From assembly GCA_018335755.1 (NCBI GenBank), contig JAGXRK010000061.1, positions 70,646-134,645 of the forward strand: a DNA stretch of 64,000 nucleotides, given 5' to 3'. A program made the position numbers and the translations under genes. The number at the start of each line of letters is the position of its first letter. The stretch's first letter is position 1. The stretch is from Ignavibacterium sp. GTDB taxonomy: Bacteria > Bacteroidota > Ignavibacteria > Ignavibacteriales > Ignavibacteriaceae. Below the pieces are notes generated by a model that was not told the origin of the DNA, did not search any database, and saw only the letters and a list, made by a program, of their open reading frames with translations. Positions 15,527 to 25,329 of the stretch are shown here, one piece after another.

Positions 15527-16123
15527 TTATTCATCCAGAATAATCAATTCTTCAACCCAGATAAGTTCACAGGAACCTCCCCCTGTATCATCTCTTCTTA
15601 ATGAGCTTCGCCAGAACCACCTGTCTTCTGTTGTTACTTCAACAAGGTATCCCTTCATTTCTATGAGACTGCCCTTGTAAACCTTGCTCAGTTTTTTATC
15701 AATTAAATCATCCGCAGGTATTATATGAATATTAGCACTGTTATTCATTATTTCATTTCGGGGTATTGGGTAAGAATTTGTTTCCCAGCGATACCATCTG
15801 TTTCTTTGAGTTACTTTTATTCTATCAATTACCGCCTGATCGGACATCGGTCCCCAGCCAAGTGCAAAATCAACAGGAGAAATTTTACTTTCCTTACCTA
15901 CCGAGAAAGTATTTCTGCTCAAAACTCTTGCTTTTATTTTATATTCTGCCAAAGCTTTAAACATGAATTCATTCTTTTCCCATTCTTTAACAGCAGATAA
16001 ATTCGTTTGAACCGGTTGTTCCGGTGCGGTCATTCCTTCAGGATAAGTAATTACTTTTTCGGGCCAGAACAAGTAAGCACAGATTCCAAGAATTATTACG
16101 GATGTAATTAAAAGTTTTTTCAT
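15527..16123 (-). CDS. membrane-anchored hypothetical protein
   Basis: About 198 residues: a signal-anchor at the N-terminus (KKLLITSVIILGICAYLFW) and a periplasmic domain with conserved-looking segments (FALGWGPMSDQAVIDRI, RWYRWETNSYP, IHIIPADD, and GGGSCELIWVEEL). The Trp-rich pattern is shared by conserved hypothetical proteins, but I cannot assign a role. The ATG at 16123 is used; the frame extends nine bases to a TTG. It lies 18 bp after the CNNM/CBS gene and is probably in the same operon. Confidence 0.7.
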   Translation of the reverse strand: MKKLLITSVIILGICAYLFWPEKVITYPEGMTAPEQPVQTNLSAVKEWEKNEFMFKALAEYKIKARVLSRNTFSVGKESKISPVDFALGWGPMSDQAVIDRIKVTQRNRWYRWETNSYPIPRNEIMNNSANIHIIPADDLIDKKLSKVYKGSLIEMKGYLVEVTTEDRWFWRSSLRRDDTGGGSCELIWVEELIILDE

Positions 16124-16141
16124 TAACCTCAATTAATAAGC

Positions 16142-17446
16142 TTAACTTCTGCTAAGATTTTTCTTTTCCCCAAAATTTCCATCTTTTGAATAAACTTTGA
16201 ATTGTACCATTTTCTGCCTGATCTTTTTCATTAATTCAAATACAAGTCTTTCATACTCAAACTGTTCTCCGGGGTTTAATATTTTACCTGTTTTATCACC
16301 TATAAATCCTGCCACAGTATTATATTCATCGGATTCCGGCAAGCTGAAATTAAATATTTCATTAAAATCATCTATGTGCATTGTGCCTAGCACATAATAT
16401 TTTCCATCTTGAAGCAGGCTGTACTGAGGGATATCACCTTTTGTATTATCTTTAATTTTACCGACTATTTCCTCAAGCATATCTTCCATCGTGATTACGC
16501 CTTCAGTGCCGCCGTATTCATCTGTAACTACTGCTAAACGCTCGCCCTGGTTCTGCATATCCCTTAGAATTTCAGAAATTAATTTTGTTTCGGGCACAAA
16601 ATAAACAGGCCGGATAAGTTTTCTTAACGGTATATCATTTTTTTCAATTATGTTTTTTACAACATCCTTTGCGTGAAGCACACCTATAATATTGTCAGGA
16701 TTATCCTCATAACAAGGGACCAATGAATATCCTGATTTAATGATTTCTTCGATATTCTTTGTATCGCTCTCAGCAATATCTATGGCAACCATTTCAGTCC
16801 TTGGGATCATTACTTCATTTGCACGAAGATCAGTAAACTCAAATATGTTTTCTATTATCTCCTGTTCCGACTCATCAAGTGTGCCTGATTTTACTCCTTC
16901 TGAAATAATGTCAAGTATTTCATCTTCCGATGGACGCATCTGTGAGAAATTAGTTTTTTCTTTAATGGGCAGCAATAAAACATTGCTGATAAAATTAATT
17001 GATGCAGGTGCAAATCCCAGAAATTTAGACAGAACAAGAAGAATTCTGATTGAACTCTTCCCCATTTGTTCCGGATATTTGAATGCAAATGCTTTAGGCA
17101 GAAGAATATTAAATATTATCAGTATTATTGTGATAATAACTACTGCTGCGGCTATTAAAATTATCTGATAGTAACCATCCCATAATGATGGAGATAATAA
17201 ATCAGAAATGATCATATAGCCAAGGATCACTATTAAAACTGTAAAACCGGAGTAAAGAAATTGAATGGTTCCGTAAACATTTTCCTGTTTGGAAAGAAAG
17301 ATTTCAAAAAGTCCGGCGGTTTTATCTCCTTCATCTTTCATTTCAGCAATTTTATTTTCCCCAAAAGTGGAGATTGCAATTTCGGAAGCTGCTAAATATG
17401 CATTTACTAAAAGAATTACAAAAAAAAGTACTATTTCTATAGTCAT
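16142..17446 (-). CDS. CNNM/CBS-domain membrane protein (CorC/HlyC hemolysin family)
   Basis: A 434-residue inner-membrane protein. It has an N-terminal DUF21/CNNM membrane domain with several hydrophobic helices (residues 1-160), a pair of CBS domains (about 195-330; RTEMVAIDI, then VVTDEYGGTEGVITMEDMLEEIVG) and a C-terminal CorC_HlyC domain. The family is linked to divalent cation (Mg2+/Co2+) export or resistance. Length and domain order are normal. The annotation is firm at family level; the transported ion is not known. Confidence 0.9.
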   Translation of the reverse strand: MTIEIVLFFVILLVNAYLAASEIAISTFGENKIAEMKDEGDKTAGLFEIFLSKQENVYGTIQFLYSGFTVLIVILGYMIISDLLSPSLWDGYYQIILIAAAVVIITIILIIFNILLPKAFAFKYPEQMGKSSIRILLVLSKFLGFAPASINFISNVLLLPIKEKTNFSQMRPSEDEILDIISEGVKSGTLDESEQEIIENIFEFTDLRANEVMIPRTEMVAIDIAESDTKNIEEIIKSGYSLVPCYEDNPDNIIGVLHAKDVVKNIIEKNDIPLRKLIRPVYFVPETKLISEILRDMQNQGERLAVVTDEYGGTEGVITMEDMLEEIVGKIKDNTKGDIPQYSLLQDGKYYVLGTMHIDDFNEIFNFSLPESDEYNTVAGFIGDKTGKILNPGEQFEYERLVFELMKKIRQKMVQFKVYSKDGNFGEKKNLSRS

Positions 17447-17530
17447 TATAAATTAAACATTAAAATAATTTCAGTGGTAAAAATAGCACTGATTAACAAA
17501 AGATGCATTACAACCATATGAACAAATCTT

Positions 17531-17538
17531 TATATTTG
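17531..17538 (+). promoter_or_regulatory. candidate -7 element (TAnnTTTG) ahead of the DUF971 gene
   Basis: TATATTTG lies 28 bp before the ATG at 17567 and matches the Bacteroidota -7 element. The -33 region shows no clear TTG. Confidence 0.4.
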
Positions 17539-17566
17539 AGCAGTTATTAAAAATAAATCGGAACTT

Positions 17567-17908
17567 ATGCAGCCAAAACAAATAAAAATTGCCGATAAAG
17601 ATAAATTGGTGATCAAGTGGAATGACGACTCAGAAACAACACTTTCGCTAAAGTATATGCGGGATGAATGTCCTTGTGCGGGATGTAAGGGAGAAACAAT
17701 ATTGCTTAGAACCTATCGTCCGCCAAAACCTCAGGTTTTATCGCCTGAAATGTACAAAGTTAAAAGTATTGAAGTTGTTGGCGGATATGCAATTCAGATT
17801 TCCTGGAAAGACGGGCACAATACAGGAATATACAGCTGGGATTATATACGTCAGCTTGAAAAAGATCAGGGAGAAAACAAATCTCAGAATTACAAACCTT
17901 TGCTATGA
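17567..17908 (+). CDS. DUF971 protein
   Basis: A 113-residue protein of the DUF971 family, also called the gamma-butyrobetaine hydroxylase N-terminal-like domain. The family pattern is visible: a beta strand start (LVIKWNDDSETTLSLKYMR), a cysteine cluster DECPCAGC and the C-terminal YAIQISWKDGHNTGIYSWDYIR. The cysteines suggest zinc or Fe-S binding; in related proteins the fold occurs next to Fe-S carrier domains. Its stop overlaps the following methyltransferase start (ATGA), so the two are coupled. Confidence 0.85.
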   Translation: MQPKQIKIADKDKLVIKWNDDSETTLSLKYMRDECPCAGCKGETILLRTYRPPKPQVLSPEMYKVKSIEVVGGYAIQISWKDGHNTGIYSWDYIRQLEKDQGENKSQNYKPLL

Positions 17909-18666
17909 TAACAAAAAATGAACTAAAATATTTCGCTTCTCTTAATCAGAAGAAGTTCAGACGACTGGAGAACAAATTCTTAGCCGAAGGAGAAAAGATA
18001 GTTTCTGAAGGATTAAGCTCAGGATTTCCCTGTGAAATTGTTCTAACTACAAATGATTTTATTAATGGTAATGATAATCTTATAAAGGTTATAAAGAAAA
18101 GGTATATAAGATTAGAGGTTATTAAGAATCAGGAGTTCGAAAAGATTTCTGATACAAAATCTCCGCAGGGTATTGCGGCTGTTTTTGAAACACGGAAAAA
18201 TAAATTTGAGCAGGATATATTCACTAAGGGAAATATCATCGTTTATCTGGATAATATATCTGATCCCGGAAATGCGGGAACGATTTTAAGAACCTGTGAC
18301 TGGTTTGGAATCAAATCAGTATTATTGAGCAGAAATTCTGCTGATCACTTAAATCCAAAAGTTATACGATCTTCAATGGGTTCGATATTTCATCTTAATA
18401 TTTTAGAAAATGCAGATAAGTATTTGCAATTATTAAAAGAAAAAAGTTTTAAACTTATTTGCAGCAATCTGGATGGAATGAATATCTTTAAATATAATAA
18501 ACCGGGAAAGAGTGTTTTAGTCTTATCAAATGAATCTTCCGGACCCTCACCTGAAATTTTAAGGATGGCTGAGGAAATGATAACCATTCCCGGCAAAGGA
18601 AAAGCTGAATCGTTAAACGTTGCTTCAGCTGCTGCAATTATTCTTGCAGAGCTTACAAAGGGATGA
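17905..18666 (+). CDS. SpoU/TrmH-family RNA 2'-O-methyltransferase
   Basis: A 253-residue RNA methyltransferase. The N-terminal substrate-binding domain starts with a FLAEGEKIVSEGL motif. The SPOUT catalytic domain has all three motifs: ISDPGNAGTILRT (motif 1, Asn and Arg), VLVLSNESSGP (motif 2) and IPGKGKAESLNVASAAAI (motif 3), which form the SAM-binding knot. It methylates ribose 2'-OH in rRNA or tRNA; the length fits RlmB/TrmH-like enzymes but the target base is unknown. It overlaps DUF971 by 4 nt. Confidence 0.88.
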   Translation: MITKNELKYFASLNQKKFRRLENKFLAEGEKIVSEGLSSGFPCEIVLTTNDFINGNDNLIKVIKKRYIRLEVIKNQEFEKISDTKSPQGIAAVFETRKNKFEQDIFTKGNIIVYLDNISDPGNAGTILRTCDWFGIKSVLLSRNSADHLNPKVIRSSMGSIFHLNILENADKYLQLLKEKSFKLICSNLDGMNIFKYNKPGKSVLVLSNESSGPSPEILRMAEEMITIPGKGKAESLNVASAAAIILAELTKG

Positions 18667-18854
18667 ATAAAAAATTATTACTGGAATGAAATTTTACCAC
18701 AGAGAAATCCGAGTCTGACACAAGGTTAAAAGAGTAGAAAAAATAGATTGTTAACTCAATCAATTATTAGTCTAATCACTCTTGCAGTCAAGTTTCCTAA
18801 TTATCCAATCACTTTAAAGTACAATATTTCATCATTTTAATATTCCAGCAAACT

Positions 18855-21725
18855 TTATCTTATCAGCATCATCTTTTTAGTTTCTACAAAACTCCCTGAT
18901 TCTATACGATAAAAATAAATGCCGCTGCTTACTTTAACTCTAAAGTTGTTGTCTCCATTCCATTCCACACGGTAAATCCCATTTCCCTGTTCCTGATTAA
19001 CCAGTGTTATTACTTCCCTTCCAAGAACATCAAATATTTTTAGCGAAACTTTACCGGGCTCTAAAATGCGGTATTCAATTAATGTTGAGGGATTAAAAGG
19101 ATTTGGGTAGTTCTGGGCAAGATTGTATTCAGTAACAATTCCGCTTTCTACAGTTTCAACTTCTAATAATATTCCAGGTTCAGGTGTTGGAAGCTGAGAT
19201 GTTGAAAATATGTGAAATTCACCCGGTTCAAGTAAAAACTGAGTGTTAATATCAATCACATCAATACTGTCCCCGCTGAAGAAATTGTACCATTTGCCTG
19301 TTTGTGTAAAATTAGCTGTAATGGTTAACGGACTTACCCAGAAATTACCAATGACAACAACATCCATAGTAGGATGTCTTAAAACAATTTTCTTTCCGTA
19401 TCCGCTCACATCAAGCGCAAAGTCATTCGTACTAAAAACTTCGAAATCCTTTTTTATGTTTATCAACGCCTGGAATACTTTATAAACATTTGATCTTCTA
19501 TCATCATTAAGGTAATCCCATCGTATTGGTTTCGGATTTGTACGGCAAGCATCAGTCATACACGGATAATTGATTGAATAATCATAACCCATCTCACCGA
19601 ATTGCCAGAAAAGTTTTGGTCCGGGAATAGTAAAGAAAAACGCTGCAGCTAGTTTAACCCTGTTTAATGCTACAGAAAGGTTTTTAATATTATAGCTGCC
19701 GGAAGAATTTCCGAACTGAAGATTTTTGTACATCATTCTTTCTTCATCGTGACTCTCCATATAAGATACAAGGTGCGGAACATTCCATCCGCGAGATTTA
19801 TAAGAAGCACCGTTCAGATTTGAAGCATATCCCATTGCAGCTTCAAGATATTGTGAATGTATTGTTCCCCAGAGCAACATACCATAATTAGCAAAAACTG
19901 TTTCTTCGCTGTTATCAGCGAAGTGTTCAAGTATAACATAAGCCGTTGAATCAAAATCCCATATTTTATCTACCATTCTTTTAATTAGATCTACTCTGGA
20001 TTGATCATACTGTCCCCATAATCCTACATTACTGCCACTGTTAACTTGTGTAAAGCCTTTAGAAAGATCAAAACGATAGCCGTCAAATTTGAATTCTTCT
20101 AGCCAGTATCTGTTCACACGGTCAACAAAATATTTTGTAGCCGCGCTTTCATGATTAAAGTCGTTGAAGACACTGAATGGATGTGTTGCCTGTATATTAA
20201 AATACGGACTGTTTGCTGCAGGTCTTCGGTTTGCTTCGTCCCACCATAGCATAGCAAGTGGTGAAAGATTATCTGCATGGTTAAGAACCATATCAAGAAT
20301 AACTGCAATTCCATTCTGATGACAAAGATCAATAAAAGCTTTAAGAGTGTTTGCAGGGCCGTATGCTTTATCAACAGCAACATGATAAATTGGGTTATAT
20401 CCCCAGCTATTATTTCCGGAGAATTCCATAATCGGCATTAACTCGATTGCATTTACACCAAGGCTTTTTAAATAGGATAATGTATCCTGCAGTTTTTGAA
20501 AAGTTGGCGGATTGATAAAATCCCTCAGCAGCAATTCATAAATAATAAGATTTTCTTTAGGCGGTTTTTGAAAATCAGTTACAACCCATTGATACTGTGA
20601 TTGGCCTGTATTAAGAATACTTACTATGCTGGACGTTTTTCCCGCCGGATATGGTTTTAAGCCCGGATAAATAATCGGTCCAATAAACTGATCATTCGAT
20701 GGATCAAGAATTTTTTCTGAGTATGGATCACCGGTTCTTATTTTTCCATCAACATAATATTGAAAAGCATATTCCACTCCCGGGCTGAGATTGCTGATAT
20801 TTATCCACCAGATTACACTATCAGAATTAACCTCATGTTTTTTCATATAGAATGAAGTATCAACCTTCCAGTCATTGAAGTCGCCAATCACATAAATAAA
20901 CTCCTTAAGCGGTGCAAATAAAGCTAATGTTGCAGAAACAGGTGATGTATAAGTTATGCCGTGCTCAATACCTAGCTGCAAAGGAACATTTTGAACGTCA
21001 GGGTTAACAAACATCATAAAGGCTGTGGAATCGGATTGACCGGCAGTATCAACACCAACAACTAGTAAATTATGCGAACCAACAGAATAATTTGAATGAA
21101 TGAAATCAAATGATAATTGATTTGTACCTGATTGAGCTGCCTGGATTCCATCAACAAATAGTGTTAAGCTTTGAATTTGTGTCCCGACTTCTACAACAAA
21201 AATATTTATTGGAACAGTTTCACCCGGTTTTACAAATCCCGGTGAACGAAGCGGATCACCAAAACTTACACTAATTTCAGGATTTTGAACAATGGTATTC
21301 AGGCCTTCCTGAAAAAGATCTATAAAAATATCCGGTCTGGTTTGTTTGGATGCGTCTGCACTTCTGAAAACAATTGCAAGTTTAAGAATTATTTCTGCGG
21401 GATTTGTAACACTATAAAACTGACGTGGAAATCCGATGGTTAACTTATACTGGTTGGCTCCAAGTCTGGTTAATGCAGGCTGTGTACTATTTACTCCCCA
21501 GTCACCTATCACGTGCTGCCAATTGCCAAAATTTGTATGCACACCGGTATGAGCGTAAACAACTCCTGGATAATTAAGCAGTTCTTGCGCACCTGGTTGT
21601 GTAGCATCAAAAAAGACTACTATACTGTCCGTTTCTATTGGATAAGTTGGTTCAGTAGTTACGACCTGTGCATTAGTGAAGTTATAAATAAATAAAATTG
21701 ATAAAAATAAGAATCTTATGATCAT
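18855..21725 (-). CDS. secreted GH13 alpha-amylase-type glycoside hydrolase with T9SS sorting domain
   Basis: A 956-residue secreted enzyme. After a signal peptide come an Ig-like region (about 165-240), a CBM48-like starch-binding/E-set domain (about 255-350), the GH13 catalytic barrel (about 385-740) and a C-terminal T9SS type A domain (NYPNPFNPSTLIEYRI, then KMMLIR). The four GH13 regions are present: DMVLNH, GYRFDLSKGF with the nucleophile Asp, ILEHFAD with the acid Glu, and ESHDEE with the transition-state Asp. It probably degrades alpha-glucans outside the cell or on its surface. The exact product specificity is not deducible. It is a single gene followed by YjbQ upstream. Confidence 0.9.
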   Translation of the reverse strand: MIIRFLFLSILFIYNFTNAQVVTTEPTYPIETDSIVVFFDATQPGAQELLNYPGVVYAHTGVHTNFGNWQHVIGDWGVNSTQPALTRLGANQYKLTIGFPRQFYSVTNPAEIILKLAIVFRSADASKQTRPDIFIDLFQEGLNTIVQNPEISVSFGDPLRSPGFVKPGETVPINIFVVEVGTQIQSLTLFVDGIQAAQSGTNQLSFDFIHSNYSVGSHNLLVVGVDTAGQSDSTAFMMFVNPDVQNVPLQLGIEHGITYTSPVSATLALFAPLKEFIYVIGDFNDWKVDTSFYMKKHEVNSDSVIWWINISNLSPGVEYAFQYYVDGKIRTGDPYSEKILDPSNDQFIGPIIYPGLKPYPAGKTSSIVSILNTGQSQYQWVVTDFQKPPKENLIIYELLLRDFINPPTFQKLQDTLSYLKSLGVNAIELMPIMEFSGNNSWGYNPIYHVAVDKAYGPANTLKAFIDLCHQNGIAVILDMVLNHADNLSPLAMLWWDEANRRPAANSPYFNIQATHPFSVFNDFNHESAATKYFVDRVNRYWLEEFKFDGYRFDLSKGFTQVNSGSNVGLWGQYDQSRVDLIKRMVDKIWDFDSTAYVILEHFADNSEETVFANYGMLLWGTIHSQYLEAAMGYASNLNGASYKSRGWNVPHLVSYMESHDEERMMYKNLQFGNSSGSYNIKNLSVALNRVKLAAAFFFTIPGPKLFWQFGEMGYDYSINYPCMTDACRTNPKPIRWDYLNDDRRSNVYKVFQALINIKKDFEVFSTNDFALDVSGYGKKIVLRHPTMDVVVIGNFWVSPLTITANFTQTGKWYNFFSGDSIDVIDINTQFLLEPGEFHIFSTSQLPTPEPGILLEVETVESGIVTEYNLAQNYPNPFNPSTLIEYRILEPGKVSLKIFDVLGREVITLVNQEQGNGIYRVEWNGDNNFRVKVSSGIYFYRIESGSFVETKKMMLIR

Positions 21726-21743
21726 AATATTTCCTGAAAGATA

Positions 21744-22172
21744 TTAAGCTTTTTTACCGATTATTTGTGCAATTATTTTTCTGCTGCGTGCTCTGTTATC
21801 AAAATCAACAAAAATTATCTGCTGCCAGGTTCCCAGAAGCAGGCTACCATCTTTGAATGGTACTGAAAATGAAGTTTTCTGCAAAGCCGAACGTAAATGT
21901 GAGTGACCGTTGCCATCGTGCCAGGTCTGATCATGTTGATAACTTACATTAGAAGGAATTATCTTCTCAAAAAAAGCAGGATAATCTTTTATTAAGCCCG
22001 GTTCGTATTCAATAGTTGTTATTCCTGTAGTTGAACCCACGGCGAAAAGACTTACATTTCCTTCAATAAACTTGTTAGATGTTATTACAGATTGTATCCT
22101 TTCTGTAATATCAGTTAAATGACAGTTTCCTTTTGTATTTATCTCAATAGAATGTGTTTCTAACTCGATCAT
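21744..22172 (-). CDS. yjbQ: YjbQ/UPF0047 family protein
   Basis: A 142-residue cytosolic protein of the UPF0047 family, visible in GHSHLRSALQKTS, VPFKDGSLLLGTWQQI and VDFDNRARSRKI. The His residues and Glu line a cavity in crystal structures of the family. A weak thiamine-phosphate synthase activity has been reported for members, but the true role is unclear. The protein is full length. It lies 18 bp upstream of the amylase gene and may be cotranscribed with it. Confidence 0.88.
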   Translation of the reverse strand: MIELETHSIEINTKGNCHLTDITERIQSVITSNKFIEGNVSLFAVGSTTGITTIEYEPGLIKDYPAFFEKIIPSNVSYQHDQTWHDGNGHSHLRSALQKTSFSVPFKDGSLLLGTWQQIIFVDFDNRARSRKIIAQIIGKKA

Positions 22173-22268
22173 CTAACATAAATCCGATAATTTCACTCTG
22201 AAATTAATTCTGCAGGGTTCAAATAACAAGGCTATTTCGTTACATTAAATGATAAATAATATCGGCTA

Positions 22269-23258
22269 TTAGTTCACATTCATAATTTTCTGAAGCGTTT
22301 CTTCATCCGCAATCAGCATTTCATTTTTAATAAGTCTGGGTGTAAGAATTTTCCAGTTTTCATCTTTGGAAAAAATTTCTTTGAACATTGGAAGCGCTTT
22401 ATCAAGTTCACCGACATTAACCAGAGTAATTGCAGTCCAGTACTTCATTTCAAGATTATCAGGAAACATAGCCATTGCTGCCGAATACTCTTTCATTGCT
22501 AGTTCCATATCATTTTTTTCAACTGCAACATCACCATTATTCATATGTTCATACGCACGATAGACTTTAAGCAGTCTTTTTATTTCATCAATTGGCTGAG
22601 GATGGTCTTCAACGCGGAGGTCAATCAGTCTGTCTTCCCAAAGATTTCCTGTTGAATTCCCTCGAACAACCAGAATTGAGGCTGATTGCTGACCGCGAAT
22701 ATCACCTCCAGCATTTTGAGCTGCATCCATAGCAGCAATCATTCTTTCAGCAAGAGGACCTTTAGTTTGTTCAAAAGCCCTTGACATTAAACCCCATATC
22801 CTATCATTCAACATTAAATTAGCTTGAACTGAGTAATTCTCGCCCACAATATGACCCGCACCCTCAATACATTTATTTCCGGTAAAGGCTTTTACATTTC
22901 CGCTTACATCTAATATTGCTAACTGACGAAATTCCCTTCCCTCATCTGAAGCAATTAAAAGATCAAGTGATTCTTCTGCGCTTATACCTTTTTTCATTAG
23001 TTCTAATCCTCTCGGACCAAAGGATGGATTAACAAATGACTGAGTTGCAACAACGCCAACACCGGCTTCTCCCCATGCAACGATCGATCCGACAGAAAAC
23101 CAATGGGATTGCACAGCAACGCCCATCTCCCCGGTTTCAGGATCACGTGCAACAATGGAGTAAGTGTGTGCTAGCGGATTTTCTTTCTTAAATACCTGGG
23201 CTTGTAGTTCAACCATTAATGAAATTAAAATGGCAGATAGTAATATTAACTTTTTCAT
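22269..23258 (-). CDS. DUF1028 (Ntn-hydrolase-like) secreted protein with TPR C-terminus
   Basis: A 329-residue protein with a signal peptide. The DUF1028 domain (about 25-225) is recognised by THTYSIVARDPETGEMGVAVQS, GVVATQSFVNPSFG and GGDIRGQQSASILVV; members have an N-terminal nucleophile hydrolase fold with unknown substrate. A C-terminal region (about 235-320) has tetratricopeptide-like repeats (VEKNDMELAMKEYSAAMAMFPD). The fusion to TPR is known in the family. It is separated from the S15 hydrolase by 47 bp on the same strand. Confidence 0.8.
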   Translation of the reverse strand: MKKLILLSAILISLMVELQAQVFKKENPLAHTYSIVARDPETGEMGVAVQSHWFSVGSIVAWGEAGVGVVATQSFVNPSFGPRGLELMKKGISAEESLDLLIASDEGREFRQLAILDVSGNVKAFTGNKCIEGAGHIVGENYSVQANLMLNDRIWGLMSRAFEQTKGPLAERMIAAMDAAQNAGGDIRGQQSASILVVRGNSTGNLWEDRLIDLRVEDHPQPIDEIKRLLKVYRAYEHMNNGDVAVEKNDMELAMKEYSAAMAMFPDNLEMKYWTAITLVNVGELDKALPMFKEIFSKDENWKILTPRLIKNEMLIADEETLQKIMNVN

Positions 23259-23305
23259 TTTTTCACCTGATGTTAAATTAATCTTTATTGTTCAACTTCT
23301 CTTAC

Positions 23306-25192
23306 TCAATTTAATACTCTCAATAGAATCCTGCTGCGATTCTCTTTTGAATGATAGACTCTATGATATGCTTTTCTAAAATCCTTTAAATCTGCGTTAT
23401 AAATATCTGTAAACGTTTGAGGATTTCGGTCAAAAAACGGAAACATACTGCTTTGAATTTGAACCATTATCCTATGACCTTTTCTAAAAGTATGATAAGC
23501 ATCGTTCAAATTGAAATTTACATTTGTAACTTTACCAGGGATAAATGGTTCGGGAAATTCTAAATTATTCCTGAACTTGCCGCGCATAATTTCATAACGG
23601 ACTAATCTTTGATATCCTCCCATTTCAACCTCAGCTGGATTTGTTTCGGGGTTTTCTGCATCATATGGATAAACATCAATCAGCTTTACAATCCAATCAG
23701 CATCAGTTCCTGTTGTTGAAACGAAGAGATCTGCTGTTATTGGTCCTGCAATTGTAATATCCTCTTCGAGGGGTTCTGTCTGAAATGAAATTACATCCGG
23801 TCTGGTAAAAGTAAATCTTTGATCTTCAATCATATATTGAGGTCTGTAGAATCTTCTTGAGTCAATAAATTTTGATGTATATGGAACGGGCTTTAAAGGA
23901 TCACCGATATATTCTGTATAGTCAATATTATCAAACTCTGGTTCGAAAGTTAATTTACCATTGCTACTCAAAAACACTTCACTAGAAAATGAGTTTTCCG
24001 GAGGCCATTTTTCAAAACTACTCCATTCATTTTTACCGGTGTCAAACATATATGCACTTTTAAGATTCGGATTAGTTTCGCCTTTTAAGTGACATCGAAA
24101 AAACGGTTCAAGAATATTCTGTCTGAAATAATCTGCTGTATTACTTCCAAAATAAAAATCGTTGAGTGAATCGCCTTTGCCCACTATCCAACCGCCATGT
24201 GTCCAGGGACCCATAACAATGGTATTTTTGTCCAACGAATCACTCTGCTCAATGGTTTTATAAATATTTAATGGACCATAAAGATCTTCTGAATCATACC
24301 ATCCGCCGACAGTAAGCACTGCCGGTTTTACTTTTGTTAAATGTGGAAGAACATTTCTATCCTGCCAGAAGTAATTGTAGGTTCCATGAGTCATTAGTGA
24401 ATCCCAGAAAGGTATTTCATTCTTAAAATAATTTTTATTTACATTATTCAACGGACCAAGATTCAAAAAGAAAGTATAAGCATCAGGCGAAGGATATTGA
24501 ATTGACTCCGGCCATTTTGTTGTTTGTTCTTCTCTCGGAATTCCAAAAGTTTTGAAGAAATTAAATGCCATTAAAACAGAAAATGCACCATTGTGGTGAA
24601 AGTCATCTCCAATAAACCAGTCAGCTATAGGGGCTTGTGGTGAAACGGCAATAAGGTTTGGATGAGCATCGATTGCACCCATAACAGTATAAAAACCGGG
24701 ATATGAATTTCCCCACTGGCCAACTTTACCATTATGATTTTCGATATTATTAATAAGCCATTCGATTGTATCATAGGTATCACTGCTTTCATCAATATCA
24801 TTATCATTAATTTTATTTGGTTTATAAGGACGCATATTAACAAAATCACCTTCAGACATGAACTTTCCACGGACATCCTGAAAAACAAAAATGTATCCCT
24901 CTCGTATGAATGATTTCGAAGGAACAATTATTCTTCTTAATTCATTTCCCCCAAACGGAGCAACGTTATATGGCGTCCGCATTAAAAGAACTGGATATTC
25001 TTCTGATTTATTCTTTGGAGAATATACAATTGTAAATAGCTTAACTCCATCCCTCATTGGAATCCGGTATTCCGTTTTATCATAATTTGTTTTAAGATAG
25101 TCGGTTTCTGAATCAGTTTGTGAACAGAAATTGAAAAAGACTATGGTAGAGATGACAATTATAATAAGCCTAAGAAAGAAAATTTTCTTCAT
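23306..25192 (-). CDS. CocE/NonD family hydrolase (X-Pro dipeptidyl-peptidase-like, S15), lipoprotein
   Basis: A 628-residue hydrolase with a lipoprotein signal (hydrophobic N-terminus ending NFCS). The S15 alpha/beta-hydrolase catalytic domain has nucleophile motif GNSYPG near residue 172, an Asp in GWYDSEDLYG, and a His in GPWTHGGW. A C-terminal jelly-roll domain, as in cocaine esterase and glutaryl-7-ACA acylase, follows (about 420-620). It probably cleaves acyl or peptide bonds at the cell envelope. The substrate cannot be named. The N-terminal REDVRG-like FQDVRGKFMSEGDF is typical. Confidence 0.85.
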   Translation of the reverse strand: MKKIFFLRLIIIVISTIVFFNFCSQTDSETDYLKTNYDKTEYRIPMRDGVKLFTIVYSPKNKSEEYPVLLMRTPYNVAPFGGNELRRIIVPSKSFIREGYIFVFQDVRGKFMSEGDFVNMRPYKPNKINDNDIDESSDTYDTIEWLINNIENHNGKVGQWGNSYPGFYTVMGAIDAHPNLIAVSPQAPIADWFIGDDFHHNGAFSVLMAFNFFKTFGIPREEQTTKWPESIQYPSPDAYTFFLNLGPLNNVNKNYFKNEIPFWDSLMTHGTYNYFWQDRNVLPHLTKVKPAVLTVGGWYDSEDLYGPLNIYKTIEQSDSLDKNTIVMGPWTHGGWIVGKGDSLNDFYFGSNTADYFRQNILEPFFRCHLKGETNPNLKSAYMFDTGKNEWSSFEKWPPENSFSSEVFLSSNGKLTFEPEFDNIDYTEYIGDPLKPVPYTSKFIDSRRFYRPQYMIEDQRFTFTRPDVISFQTEPLEEDITIAGPITADLFVSTTGTDADWIVKLIDVYPYDAENPETNPAEVEMGGYQRLVRYEIMRGKFRNNLEFPEPFIPGKVTNVNFNLNDAYHTFRKGHRIMVQIQSSMFPFFDRNPQTFTDIYNADLKDFRKAYHRVYHSKENRSRILLRVLN

Positions 25193-25264
25193 AAATGATT
25201 TTTTTAATAGTGAAATTATAACTAATTAAAATTAGTTCATTTTATAATAAATGAAAACCTTAAT

Positions 25265-25294
25265 TGGTTTTATTCGCTTAAATATCTTTATTTG
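25265..25294 (+). promoter_or_regulatory. candidate promoter of the TSUP gene
   Basis: TTG (25265-25267) and TTTATTTG (25287-25294), 19 nt apart, resemble the Bacteroidota -33/-7 pattern upstream of the start at 25330. Confidence 0.35.
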
Positions 25295-25329
25295 TATTTT
25301 AGAGACAATGATTTTAAGGAGAATATTAA

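Noticed and set aside
16740-17168. 142-residue frame opposite the CNNM/CBS gene
   Set aside because: Antisense shadow of a conserved membrane protein gene.
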